In this document: piece by piece, positions 14,906 to 25,497 of the stretch
How the letters are laid out: each line of letters opens with the position of its first letter
How positions within the stretch are numbered: position 1 is the stretch's first letter
Assembly: GCA_949317995.1 (NCBI GenBank)
Contig: OX439038.1
Coordinates: 71,186,659 to 71,250,658, forward strand
DNA: 64,000 bases
DNA from: Acholoe squamosa
Lineage: Eukaryota > Annelida > Polychaeta > Phyllodocida > Polynoidae
Reading direction: 5' to 3'
Program-made: the position numbers and the translations under genes
The notes under the pieces: model-generated
Database searches by the model: none
Told to the model about the DNA's origin: nothing
The model's input: the letters and a program-made list of their open reading frames with translations, nothing else

Positions 14906-15642
14906 CTGCAAATGCTCACCATTTACTCAGGTACAGATCAGGTAGGTTCTGTCACACCTGTTGTAGCCTGAGCAGCTCGTCACACCGTCTACCATTGTGT
15001 ATCTAGGTCATGGATGCTACTCTCTTATTAGATCTACACCTAGAGTCTTTACATAGAGCTATTATCATCTTGACCCCTCCTATGTACAATGTACCGATAT
15101 ACTTCAATGTATTGGGTATATTGAAAGAGTTCGACCATGCCCTCTATCCTGTGTGAGCTATACACCCAAACGAATAGAAAGAGAGAGATGGACCCAAAAT
15201 GTCACACGGGAATAATAATATATCGGTGGACCACCCCAATCGATACCATACCTTCTTCCTGTCTTTAAAGGGAAATTTGCCTCCAATGTTTTTTATAGAT
15301 TCCGCCCACGGTCTACACCTCTGCAGTATATTGAGACCCAGATGATATCAGCTGATGTTTCTTAATCTCAGCCAAATATTTTAAGTCGATGTCCTCCTTT
15401 CTCATGTCTAGATCTAGGTCTGATATCCTTTTCTTAGCAAACTGTCAGTTACCAGGCATGAATCCTCTTATGTAGACAGTATAGAACAGATTAAATGGAC
15501 CTAGATAGGGAGGTGTACCGACTGACCCTAGTATTATAGTCATGGTACACATATAGAAATAAAGGCTGATGAGCTAGCTCCATGTTATTTGCGTTACAGT
15601 GGAGGGGCTTTGGTGTAGACCTTAGTTAGACCAGGGATAATT
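14906..15642. other. Non-coding stretch, nothing recognised
   Basis: No exon or repeat boundary could be supported. Confidence 0.45.
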
Positions 15643-15910
15643 AACCCATTAGGGGCCGTATACATACGTTTATGCCTCAGTGCTCATATTCATTAGTCGC
15701 CATTATACCCAATCATACAGCCCTGGCGGGTAACTCGCCTGTGCAACATTGGTACATCAGTTTGACCCTGAGTCGTCAGTCACTCCGACGGTATCATTCC
15801 AGTAAGGTGAATTTACTGATATAGCCAAAATGGGTTATACTGATCAGGACTATATTCATGCACCATGGACACAAAGCATTAGTGTAACAATGAACGCTAT
15901 GAGAGCATTT
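15643..15910. repeat. Dispersed multi-hairpin repeat copy
   Basis: It opens with ATTAACCCATTAGGGGCC, one of the clearer left ends, then has CATACAGCCCTGGCGGGTAACTCGCC, a typical half-hairpin with substitutions, followed by family words ending near 15905. Confidence 0.6.
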
Positions 15911-16464
15911 ATTAAAGATCCACTCTCCTAACATGAACCATGTACATGTACATAAATATTAAAATTAGAAGCAGTGCACAGAGTGCTAGGAATGGTTCTG
16001 GATCTAACCCACCCTGGTACCTCATACTCCATGCCCCCCCCCCCCCACACACACACCGATATACACAGACACAGCGGGCATAATGCCAACATGATGGGGT
16101 AGTGCTAGTTTAATGAGAGGAGCAGGGGGGGGGGCGTCTATGATGTAGTACTTATGGTGATATGACTGGTTCTCTGTACTCATTTTACCTTGGCTTCAGA
16201 AGATCAACGTTACTTTAATTAAAGTTTGTTTTTTCATAATTTTTATATGATAACAAAATCTGTGTTGATTACTCTAATGAGCAAATCTGTCTTCCTCTGT
16301 CAAAGTGATATGCACAATTCACCAATTACATTAAGTTCACAAACTGAAGATTCAATTTACAAATGACATAAGTAGCATTGAGGAGAAAATATTGGACTTA
16401 ATTCAGTCCAGTGGTTTATGTCTGGACGATGGAGGTTCTTTTGGCATTGGTAGATGGCACCACT

Positions 16465-16585
16465 ATAGACCGGAAGTGGATGTGCAGCTCCTAGCGTTCA
16501 TTGTTCCCGATCCGTGATCCGTGGGCGTTGGCCCGGACCACTAGGTGTTACCATAGCAACAGAAACAGAAGTACCGGAAGTTCTG
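16465..16585. promoter_or_regulatory. Candidate promoter: RFX X-box between two ETS-type sites
   Basis: GTTACCATAGCAAC at 16547-16560 fits the known RFX X-box consensus (GTNRCC, short spacer, RGYAAC) exactly. CCGGAAGT occurs at 16470-16477 and ACCGGAAGT at 16573-16581, both fitting the ETS/GABP core. Three such sites within 115 bp in sequence with no other structure suggest a TATA-less promoter or enhancer. RFX X-boxes typically drive ciliary genes. No first exon is visible on either side, so the target gene is unknown; an untranslated first exon of the kinase ending at 32890 is one possibility. Confidence 0.45.
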
Positions 16586-17164
16586 ATAGGAGATGGATGG
16601 ATCCCAGAGGAGGGGAGGAGCAGTCCAAGAGATGGGTCATTATCTGGGTTTCTATGGATAGAATTGTTTAGAGTCAGTTGAAAAGAATTTTATGCCGAAT
16701 ATATATGGTGATAGGTGTAGGTACATTTATGAAATTACTAAGTCTACGTAACAGCCTAATTATAAAAAAGCATGGTTACAAACACCTCACTGAGCTCAAA
16801 GAATACCGATGTACACGGAAGTAAGTAGGATATGGGAAAGTGATGTATTCATTTACATGGATTGGCTTGGGACACCACCCCCCCCCCCCCAAATAAAAAA
16901 ATAGTTTTCTTAAGAATTTTGTCTCTTCAGTTCTTCAAAGGCTATTTCCTTGTATTGCCATGTTGTATCACAGAGTTGCTGCTGAGGATTTAGCAAAATC
17001 AAAAAGGTTTTATATTTTTGTTGTCGTCAAATGGCATCTCAAAATGTCACTGATGTGATTGAGACACTAGTCTAAGAAAACTAGTGACAACTATGGCAGA
17101 CAAGAAAGTGTCCTACAATACTTTGGGGAAAGGTGACTAGATGGCGAGATTTATAAGGCATGCC

Positions 17165-17280
17165 GGGTTAATCCTTTAATGGTTCTTTTAGCTGCCATAA
17201 TGATGACTGCAGCCCTGATGAGTAACTCGCCACGGCTGCATGCATGCGTTATGACGACTTACCTGTCACAGTAAATCAAC
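17165..17280. repeat. Dispersed multi-hairpin repeat copy
   Basis: It starts TTAATCCTTTAATGG and contains GCAGCCCTGATGAGTAACTCGCCACGGCTGC, a complete hairpin in which GCAGCC pairs with GGCTGC around GAGTAACTC (written here across the stem). Confidence 0.65.
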
Positions 17281-17644
17281 ACACCTGAGTTCCCCACTAG
17301 TGCAGCATTGTTGTATTGTGAAGAAGAAAAAAAGATGAACTTAGACGTATTTATTATATGGTCTTTAAAGAGTTAAAGACCTCCATTGTCAGGCACCCGT
17401 GCCCTAGCCCAGCTCCAAAGCTCCCATATACAAGCACACACACCCCACCTCCAGTTTCTTCATGACACATTTCAAATATTATGGCCTTTGTGTGCGGCCT
17501 ATGGACGGGGAGGGCTGAGACCAGGTCTCCTCCTGTACTAGGTTAGACTTGTTGTACACCTTACATTTTATGAAATGAGAAATATGAAATAATGAGGAGT
17601 TTTAATTCAAGCAGTGGGCTGTCCCAGAAAAGCAGAATAATTTA

Positions 17645-17749
17645 ACCATTTAAGATCCGTATGATACCTCAGCCCTCCTTGTCATAATATGATGCACCAA
17701 AGTAGTCCTGACAAGGACATGTAACTTACTTGGACTACATCCTTACATC
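17645..17749. repeat. Dispersed multi-hairpin repeat copy, truncated by a minisatellite
   Basis: It starts TTTAACCATTTAAGATCC and contains ATGATGCACCAAAGTAGTCC and ACTTACTTGGACTAC, i.e. the left end and the hairpin of the family. Where the next family words (CATCATGCTGACC, CTTTCAGA) are expected, the 27-bp tandem array begins. Confidence 0.7.
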
Positions 17750-18124
17750 ATGTCAGCCTTCAAAGACACATTCATCATGCCAGCCTTCAAAGACACATTC
17801 ATCATGCCAGCCTACAAAGACACATTCATCATGTCAGCCTTCAAAGACACATTCATCATGTCAGCCTTCAAAGACACATTCATCATGTCAGCCTTCAAAG
17901 ACACATTCATCATGTCAGCCTTCAAAGACACATTCATCATGCCAGCCTTCAAAGACACATTCATCATGCCAGCCTTCAAAGACACATTCATCATGTCAGC
18001 CTTCAAAGACACATTCATCATGTCAGCCTTCAAAGACACATTCATCATGTCAGCCTTCAAAGACACATTCATCATGTCAGCCTTCAAAGACACATTCATC
18101 ATGCCAGCCTTCAAAGACACATTC
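17750..18124. repeat. 27-bp minisatellite, 14 units
   Basis: Thirteen full units of 27 bp and a final 24-bp unit follow one another with only a few substitutions (ATGTCAGCC versus ATGCCAGCC, one CCTACAAAG). Because 27 is divisible by 3 and no unit has a stop, open frames of 100-160 codons run through it in three frames on both strands (for example a Met-Ser/Pro-Ala-Phe-Lys-Asp-Thr-Phe-Ile repeat). Open reading in several frames at once, with no start context or splice sites, argues that it is a non-coding tandem array. Its unit matches the dispersed repeat's CATCATGCTGACC-TTCA segment. Confidence 0.95.
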
Positions 18125-18469
18125 CGGCAGGCTCTACATGGTGAACCAAAGGGACCAATGCAGCATTAGGGTGTTGCTCCAGGAATGGGCCGTTATAGCA
18201 GGCTCATTTTATTTGAGCTGAAGTTCCTTCCATCATTATTCTCGGAGGATACTTAAACAGTATTTCCAAAAAGCTGTTATAGATGATGATAGACCAGGAC
18301 TAGTCTAAAACTAGGGGTAACCCAATGTGTGGCCTGGCAGCACAGGGTGAGGGGGAGGGGTGTTGGGGACAGGAGGACTATGGTGATGTTTGTACGGGGC
18401 TGACACACTGCTTGTATTTGTTGTAGGTTGTAGGACTGCCTCATACTGGCAGTCACACCCTTTGGGCTC

Positions 18470-18725
18470 TTTAACCCTTTAAATGGGGCAGATGATAGTT
18501 CTAAGTCCATGTTCCTTGGTTGTCATGATCAACCAATGTAGTGCTGGCGAGGCTATTCAGCATGACCGAATTGATTCATGATGCCAGCCGATAGATTTTG
18601 CATCAACTCCTTAATTGCATTTGTCATCATTCTGCATCATGTATACCTTTGCTGGTTCACCAGTCAGCATCAATGATACCTTGGTGTATTGAGACATACA
18701 GATCAATACAAGTCATGGGCCCACA
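18470..18725. repeat. Dispersed multi-hairpin repeat copy
   Basis: It starts TTAACCCTTTAAATGGGGC, one of the best-preserved left ends, then CCTTGGTTGTCATGATCA, CCAATGTAGTGCTGGCGAG, GCATCATGTATACC and ATCAATGATACC. The second half is scrambled. Confidence 0.7.
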
Positions 18726-19029
18726 AGCTATCATTATGATCATTCAACCACTTTGACACTATATTATGTTTATTTGGCCTGATGTAGATACCACCTGTAA
18801 AAGAGACAGAAAATAGACACTCAAGTTAACATAGCTGTCCGACCAGTGTCTATGTAGATAATAATTAACTTAGATTATGTACAGTTATAATATAGTCATG
18901 GCATCCCCTCATTCTGAAACTACCACATGGAGAAGGGTTGAACGTGTGCCTGGAGGGGAGGGGGGCTCTGGTCTATGTCATTTCTACAACGTCCCTTTCT
19001 TGTCCTTGTGTGCATATGCAGCATTTCTT

Positions 19030-19390
19030 GGTTAATCATAATGACTAATGTTGCATTTATACATCATACCGAAATCGTACCCTTTGAAGGAAATTCATGT
19101 ACACGTATTGAATTATGTTAATTCCCTGCAACAAGGTGTCTAAAATACATGTAGTGAGTGTTCCTGGGTTTTATTTGTTGGTCAGAGAGTGACATCTCTG
19201 GTACAGCAGTCCTGAAGGGTCGCCATGATGCACCAATCCAGTGCGGGCGAGTTACTCACCAATACTGCATCACTTGGTGCATTACGGTGACAAATGAACA
19301 TAGACAAAACCCTATGGTCCTGAAAATAATGCATTATGGTATCCATGCGTCTCATTCTCAACTATACAGTATGGCATCAACTCATAACAC
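19030..19390. repeat. Dispersed repeat copies plus a small element end
   Basis: 19200-19345 carries CCATGATGCACCAATCCAGTGC and GGCGAGTTACTCACCAATACTGCATCA, a nearly complete hairpin of the family. About 19127-19200 resembles the right end of the small element at 30725-30860 (GGTGTCTAAAAT, TTCCTGGGTTTT, GAGTGACATCTCTGG). The open frame across 19158-19478 is built from these repeats and is not called. Confidence 0.65.
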
Positions 19391-19562
19391 TTTTAAACAA
19401 GTTTGTCTTCAGATTGTGCTGTTTTGTGTGAGCTGTTTGGCCCTTTGCCAGTGCAGGATACCGATGACAGCGGTTTAGCTAGTCCTCAGGGCTACAGCGC
19501 CTGCCGCGTCCGCGCTGACCTAAATACGCAGACTCTACGCGGAGCCTCCCGCGGTGAGCATA

Positions 19563-20464
19563 CACTGCAAAAATGGTGTTTAGATTTTAAACATGTTTAG
19601 GTCTAAACACGTTTAAAACCTAAACATATAGGTCAGTTAGGTGTCTCGTCGACTACACATTTAGGAAATGAACACTTTTATTCTAACTACATAAACATTT
19701 ACGCTAAACATGTTTAGATGTTTAAAGTTGAGACAGTTGAATAATAGGTGTTTAGATTTAAACATCAATATGTTTAGATACTTGGATGTTGAATCCACAC
19801 CAGGTAGCAGCACTACCTTTGACTGGACTATCTGCACACAGTTATAATCAATTGTTGTGACAAATGTCCCCAAATCCCATGTTTATCATGGTTTCATTTC
19901 ATAGAATGTCATGTGAATAGAAAGGGTAATAGAAAATTGACTAGATTCACCTCATGCCACCATCATTACCATAAAATAATCAATAAACTCCATGACTGAC
20001 ACCTATTTGATGTTATTCTGGAATACATAAGGCAATATCCTTCCTGCCAAGCTGTTGTACCTTCTCAAGTCTCTCATTCTGATGCAGTGTGTAATAAATA
20101 TACACGTATATAGCTGTGACTGACATCTTTGGAGACTTTGGCAAGTAAATACCTGCTGATGTCCCCCCCCCCAGTAAACGAGAAAACAAACAAAATGTAT
20201 CTCTGTTTTTTAATGCATACATGTCTGCAAACTTTAACTCTCCATCAAATCATTTAAACATCTAAACACAAAAATTCATAAACACCTAAACACAAAAGTT
20301 TATATATCTAAACACAAAGTTTAAACCTAAACACCTACATTTCTAAACACTTGAGCTAAGCACATTGTTTGGCTAAACATGTTTAGGAAATTAATGTGAT
20401 TACAAAAACGTTGCAAGAATATGTTTAGAGTTGTGTTTAGGATCTAAACACCATTTTTGCAGTG
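19563..20464. mobile_element. Nested TA-flanked element with CACTGCAAAAATGG ends
   Basis: The left end CACTGCAAAAATGGTGTTTA is matched by the inverse of the right end for at least 23 bases, and TA flanks both sides (19561-19562 and 20465-20466). A TA duplication suggests a Tc1/mariner-type mobiliser. The 902-bp interior is non-coding and densely studded with TGTTTAG/CTAAACA words in both orientations near both ends. It interrupts the left inverted end of the larger element at 19453-22471 and is therefore younger. Confidence 0.88.
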
Positions 20465-20479
20465 TAGGTGCGCGGGCGT

Positions 20480-22355
20480 AGTGGTAGTCCTCAGGACTAT
20501 AGCTAATAATCCTTAGTCCTGGGGACTAGGTGATAGTTTAGCCCACAACTAAACTATACCGGTCAAGTCCTGGGGATAAAGCATAGTCCTAAAGACTAAA
20601 GCCTAGTCCCCAGGACTAAGAATATGAGGATATTGTCCTAGGGACTAATTGTACATTCCCATGAATTACCTTGCAGACCCCATGACTTTGTATAAGACCA
20701 GGCGCGGATTCAAGGGGGGGCGGACGCGGCGTACACCCCCCCCTTTTGAGGCGCCAAGAGGAGTTTTGAATTCAGTGAATTCTCAGCTACATGTCAGTTT
20801 TTACGGTTTTTAAATCGGACTATTATTAAGGATTCTACAGCTTAAAACATAAAAGAAAGTAGATTGCAATGCATAGGGTATGGTACATGATTCTGGGGGC
20901 GTGCGCAGGGTATGGTGCATGATACAGGGGGCGCGTGCACAGGGTATGTAAGCCTGGCGGCTGAGACAATGTATGATATATGATACTGGTGGGGTATAGA
21001 TTGGGTAAATGAGCCTGGGGGATGATACAGTTTATGGTACATGATACTGAGGCCTGTGGCAGGGTATGTGATGCTGGAGGGTTATTCATGTTTGTCTTTG
21101 TGGAGCCCTAGGAATACACTAGAATGCACTATTTCCCTGTAGTTATCAAAATTTTCAGGGGCATGCCCCCATGGGAAATATCTGAAATCAAGAAACGGGA
21201 AACCTTTCTTATGATTGTGGATAACTTAGTCAGGAGAGCCCTCAGAATTCACCTTTTCCCCTAAAGATTTCAAAATTTTCCGGGGGGGGGGGGGGGTATG
21301 CCCCAGACTCCTAATACAGTCACTACAATGTACTTGCGACATCACAGGGCTGCACTTTTGTCCCCCCCATGTCCAGGGCCCAAATCACGCCCCCCCTTTC
21401 TGAAAATCCTGGATCCGCCCCTGAAGACTGTGCTGTTAGTCTCCAGGACTAAGCTTTTAGACCTGGGGACTAATTTGTAGACTCAGGGACTACTTGTTTA
21501 GTCCTGAGGACTACAAAAACATCTGCCTAGTCCTCAGGACTAATGCATGTGGTTCTGAGGACTAATTCATTGATTGATGTCTAATGTAGTTGTGACTAGG
21601 GATGTAGTCCACAATTTTAGTCCTGAGGACTACTTCTAAGTCCCCAGGACTGCTCTGTGTAGTCCCAGGGACGCAAGATACAGTCCTGGGGACTAGAACA
21701 TTGTCCTTGGGACTAGAGACACAGTCCTTGGGACCAATGCCCTAGGCCCCAGGGGTGCCTGTCAACATGTTTGTACAGTCAAATAGGTATAGCCCTGGTC
21801 CTCAGAACTAAAGTAAAGTCCCCGGGACTTTTATCTGTAGTCCCTAGGACTTTCAGTGTCTTTTTTTCAGCCTGGAATGGTAGTCCTGGGGATTAATAAA
21901 CAGTCCTTAGGACTAAATCTTTAGTCCTCAGGTCTGAATCCTATGTCCTTCGGACTAGATCTTTAGTCCTAGAGACGAAAGATGTAGTCCTGAGGACTAG
22001 ACTTTAGTCCTCGGGAGGTCCACTACACATTCATGATGATTAGATGTTAGTCCTGACCTGTAGTCCTAGGGACTAAAAGTGTAGGCCTTGGGCTGGAGAA
22101 ATGGTTCTGAGGGCTAGAAATCAATCAAGGCCTCCTCAGGACTAGACTGTAGTCCTCGGGACTACATCCATAGTCCTGAGGACCACACATTAGTGCTGAC
22201 GGCTTGAAAATTACATTTTCACTTCAGTCCTCAGGACTAAAAGGGTAGTCCCTAGGACAGGCTCTAGTCCCCAAGACTAGAAACCTGGAAGGCATTGGCT
22301 ATTGGAATTTCAGAAATGAGTGTGTCTCTTCTACTAGCGGTAGTCCTCAGGACTA
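20480..22355. repeat. Array of TAGTCCTNAGGACTA palindromes
   Basis: I count roughly 35-40 units fitting AGTCC-TNAGG/NNGGG-ACT, in two blocks (20480-20655 and 21435-22355) separated by a nested element. Examples are AGTCCTGAGGACTA, AGTCCTCAGGACTA, AGTCCTGGGGACTA and AGTCCCCAGGACT. In the densest part (21620-21735) units start about 20-21 bp apart. Each unit is self-complementary, so substitutions in one arm are often not matched in the other. The array ends exactly inside the inverted ends of the host element, where the same word also occurs. Confidence 0.92.
20699..21423. mobile_element. Nested element with CAGGCGCGGATT / ATCCGCCCCTG ends
   Basis: The ends resemble those of the CAGTGGCGGATCC family. 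AAGAC is directly repeated on both sides (20694-20698 and 21424-21428), a possible 5-bp target duplication. The interior includes an imperfect tandem repeat of GGTATGGTACATGATACTGG-like words (about 20878-21080) and a G-run followed by TATGCCCCAGACTCC. The element splits the palindrome array, so it inserted after the array existed. It has no coding capacity. Confidence 0.75.
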
Positions 22356-22480
22356 TGCCCCCATCCGCACCGCGTCTGTCTGCGCGTAGCCTGCGCGTAT
22401 CTACGTCAGCGCGGACGCGACAGGCGCTGTAGCCCTGAGGACTAGCTAAACCGCTGTCATCGGTATCCTGCTTTGCCAGT

Positions 22481-22855
22481 CAGCACAAGTATTTGTGCAC
22501 CCTCCTCTTATCCAACCAGTCCTTGATCGTTTGTTTTACAACATTTGTTTTCAGATTTCTCTCCTTTTTTATTCGTTGAGAGGATTATTCGGTGTGGTTC
22601 TAGCGAAAAAAATAGTGCAGTTGGATCCCCAGATTTCGTGTTATTGGGGTTAATATAAGGGACATGTATTTTTTTTTTTGGACATGAGAGTTCCGTGCAG
22701 TTTATAGCTTTATATAGTTTATATCTCGGGCTAAAATCAATCTATGGATGATAACCTGTAGGACTCGTGATATATATACTGATAACTGCATCCCGTGTCT
22801 TTGTATAGGCCAATATGCATGGAGTCATATTTGAAAATTTGACTTTTTAGCTCTT
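22481..22855. other. Non-coding stretch, nothing recognised
   Basis: AT-rich flank of the nested transposon stack. No exon or repeat boundary was seen. Confidence 0.5.
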
Positions 22856-22859
22856 GCTG

Positions 22860-23055
22860 AATGGTGCTTTGATGCGTTATTATAATTATTTGGGCATCAT
22901 GATACATGAATGCAGCCATGGTGTGTTAACACCAGAGCTTTATAATGCATGCACCAATCCTCCAATAAGGTTATTATCCACCGTAATGACTGGCATAATG
23001 AACCAATGCAGCGCATGTACGTAACCTGCCAGGGACACATACATCATGAGGAACG
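22860..23055. repeat. Dispersed multi-hairpin repeat copy
   Basis: Family words appear in order: CATCATGATACATGAATGCA, GCCATGGTGTGTTAACACC, AATGCATGCACCAATCC, AATGAACCAATGCAGCGC and CATACATCATGAGG. The copy is heavily diverged. Confidence 0.55.
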
Positions 23056-23732
23056 AATATGAAAGGCAACATACCGTTTTTAAGGGGCAAGGGGAAATGA
23101 AGATGAACCCTTGACATGTGAGCAGTATGAGATGTGACGGGATGAATGTAGGGGAGTAAACACATAGTGAGAGAACACTGCCAACTTATAATATACATGT
23201 ATCTTTAGACATGTCACCATATCTATCAAGTGTATCGTGATGGAAAACTGGAGGTGGCTTGTTTAGACTACTTCACTGCATGACACAGTGGATTTAGACA
23301 ACTCTGAACAAAATGTAAAGGTTCATAACCTTATTTCCTGCTACGTCTAACACGTTTTTGTGTTATTGTTGTTTTTTTTTTCTCTTTTTCTCATGTTGAT
23401 AATATGTCAATTAAGAATTTAGCATTTCTATTTACCTTACTCCCACAGTGCGATTTAATGTATACATTGGGGCTATTGGGATAGGTTTATTTTTCATCCA
23501 GTTCAAGGCCACTACATCTAAGTCACTTTGAGCTTTGTTCATTGTGGTTTCATATGTAGGATTAGAGAAACCTCAGATATGGAATTGGTGTCAGGTCGAC
23601 ATCTGCCCACATGGTAGTTGTTCACCTTATCCTATTCACTGATTCAGCATTATAAAAGGTCATGTACGTAAAGCTTAGACCACCTGCAGCCTAAATGGCA
23701 CATTCTCACCAGTGAGGCCAAAATGTAATTAG
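23056..23732. other. Non-coding stretch, nothing recognised
   Basis: No exon, repeat boundary or regulatory cluster could be supported. Confidence 0.45.
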
Positions 23733-23861
23733 GGGATAAGTGATGGATAGATACAAACACGGTGCTTTTAGCTTCAGATAAATCCAAGAGCGAGTTAGGC
23801 GAGTGGGTTTATCAAGGAGCTTAAAGCACCAACTCCATATCTATCTATCACTTATGGCCTT
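23733..23861. mobile_element. Compact hairpin element
   Basis: The arm at about 23733-23787 (GATAAGTGATGGATAGATA, GGTGCTTTTAGCTTC, GATAAATCCA) pairs with the arm at about 23805-23861 (TGGGTTTATC, GAGCTTAAAGCACC, TATCTATCTATCACTTATGG) around a 17-base loop. Near-complete self-complementarity without coding content fits a MITE or foldback element, or a hairpin precursor if transcribed. Confidence 0.8.
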
Positions 23862-25240
23862 TATATCATGGTTTCCCCCATATCTTAAGTATCTTCTGCT
23901 CAAGTGATGTTGTCAGATTTGGTATGTAAATGCTAGAAATGGTGGATATATTTTGCAGTTAACTCGCTGTCAATGGTATGTTTCGTTCCAGTGTCAAAAT
24001 CATTTTTTCAAGCTGTGGTTAAATGCACTCCTTTTAGCTACAAGTATGCACTGAAAATGTCCATAACCATGATATAACAGCTAAAAAACGTTGAGGTTTG
24101 CCTTAAAGCTTTTGCCTTTGTAAAGTATATATCTTTTTTGCACAAAGTGTGCAATAGAGATTCCTTTCTTATCTATTTTATTGATGTATGAGAGTGGTGA
24201 AAAGATGCCTCAGTTTCCTGCAAAGACTTAGCCAAACTTGTGAGAATGTACCATATAACCATATAGCCCTTGTACCTGGCAGTAGGTGGGGATATAGGGG
24301 GAACATAATGGGAAGAGGAAGGGTGGGGGCTTCATGCTTGGTCGATCCTTGGGACAACCCCCCCCCCCACTCCAAACACACGCCTCACCATCTAGGTGAT
24401 ACACGTTTCACTGCTAACACAGGACCAATCATTCTATATGTAAGGGTCCTGAGGCTGATAGGACAATGAAGATTCATATAAATCGACATGTACAGGGTTC
24501 AGATTGCTAAAATCACTTTCAAGGGAATATTAGACCGTTCGTATAATTCATATGATCAACATGCAATTCTCTTACAAAACGGTTGTGGTGCAGTCTATAC
24601 TTGATGTGCCAGCAATAGCAGAGCATTTGCTTACCATACTGGACCACTAGATGATGATAGGTGCGTGCTGCTATTCTCTGGTAGGGTTTTATACACGAAC
24701 CCCATGTACAGGTCATCCCCTAACACACAATATACATTCAGCTCATAAAGTGGATTTTCCACTTGTTGGTGAGGACTGCTGGCATTTATTGGGTCAGTAA
24801 TGGAAAGCTTTATTGAAAGCCTCTGATAGGGCTACATTGTTTATTATGATGTTATATAAGGGAGGAACGAATGGTATCTGGTCAAGAGGACATTGATATG
24901 CTGGATGTTGTCAACTTGACAGAAGTCCAGTGTACCTCCCACACAATATGGCACGCAAAGTGGTTTTACCCTTAAAGATATAAGGAGAGGAAAAAAAGAT
25001 ATAAAAAATAAATATAAATAAGGGCGGTAGTAAGTGGGCGGAAGTGGCTGACGGTGGCGCCCTCTTTGTGGAGCGGCAGGTGACAGTCGGTGGTAATTTG
25101 CCTGCTCCTAATTGTACATAATAGGTCTGCAGGGGGTGACAAGGGAATGGAGTGGGTGGAGGAGGGGAGGGGTCCTTACATGGGAAACATGATGAACATG
25201 CTGCCCTACCGACATTAGCAGGAAGAATGGATTCACCACG
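23862..25240. other. Non-coding stretch, nothing recognised
   Basis: No exon could be supported. A C-run lies at about 24358-24368. Confidence 0.45.
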
Positions 25241-25244
25241 GGGC

Positions 25245-25490
25245 TTAACCCTGTAACGCCCCGCTGAACGTTATGGTGGTTACTGGGAGGGTGGGTGGTA
25301 CACACCACTTTACCCTTCAAGAACCGCATAGTGCGGCCTTGGAATTATGCTACTTGAGGTCATGATGCACAAATGTAGTGCTATAGTGGTAAAAAGTCCC
25401 CAGTATTGCATTCGTGCACCAAGCCGATCCTCTGTCATGTATTAGCTCACTAAGTGTCAGCATGGCCCAAGGTTACTTCCCTGCACCATG
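25245..25490. repeat. Dispersed multi-hairpin repeat copy
   Basis: It starts CTTAACCCTGTAACGCC and contains GTCATGATGCACAAATGTAGTGC and GTATTGCATTCGTGCACC, i.e. left end, spacer and one hairpin with substitutions. Confidence 0.55.
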
Positions 25491-25497
25491 ACAACAG

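Larger units (their letters stand above)
19453..22471. mobile_element. Non-autonomous element with long inverted ends and 9-bp target duplication (Mutator-like?)
   Basis: The left end from 19453 (GCAGGATACCGATGACAGCG) is identical for its first 51 bases to the inverse of the right end at 22471 and stays similar beyond about 80 bases through GC-rich sequence (CGCGTCCGCGCTGAC). TTTGCCAGT is directly repeated on both sides, at 19444-19452 and 22472-22480, a perfect 9-bp target duplication. Long inverted ends with a 9-bp duplication are typical of Mutator-like elements, although that assignment is inference. The interior encodes nothing and is packed with TAGTCCTNAGGACTA palindromes. Two other elements sit inside it (19563-20464 and 20699-21423), so its pre-insertion length was about 1.4 kb. 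Confidence 0.9.

Noticed and set aside
17750..18124. CRISPR-like array
   Set aside because: Units are contiguous with no unique spacers, and the window is eukaryotic.
17750..18221. Long open frames encoding a nine-residue repeat protein
   Set aside because: Three frames on both strands are open at once because of the 27-bp tandem unit; there is no splice or start context, and the unit derives from a dispersed repeat.
19563..20464. Telomere-like TTTAGG words suggesting an internal telomeric tract
   Set aside because: The words occur in both orientations and irregular spacing inside a bounded TA-flanked element, not as a head-to-tail array.
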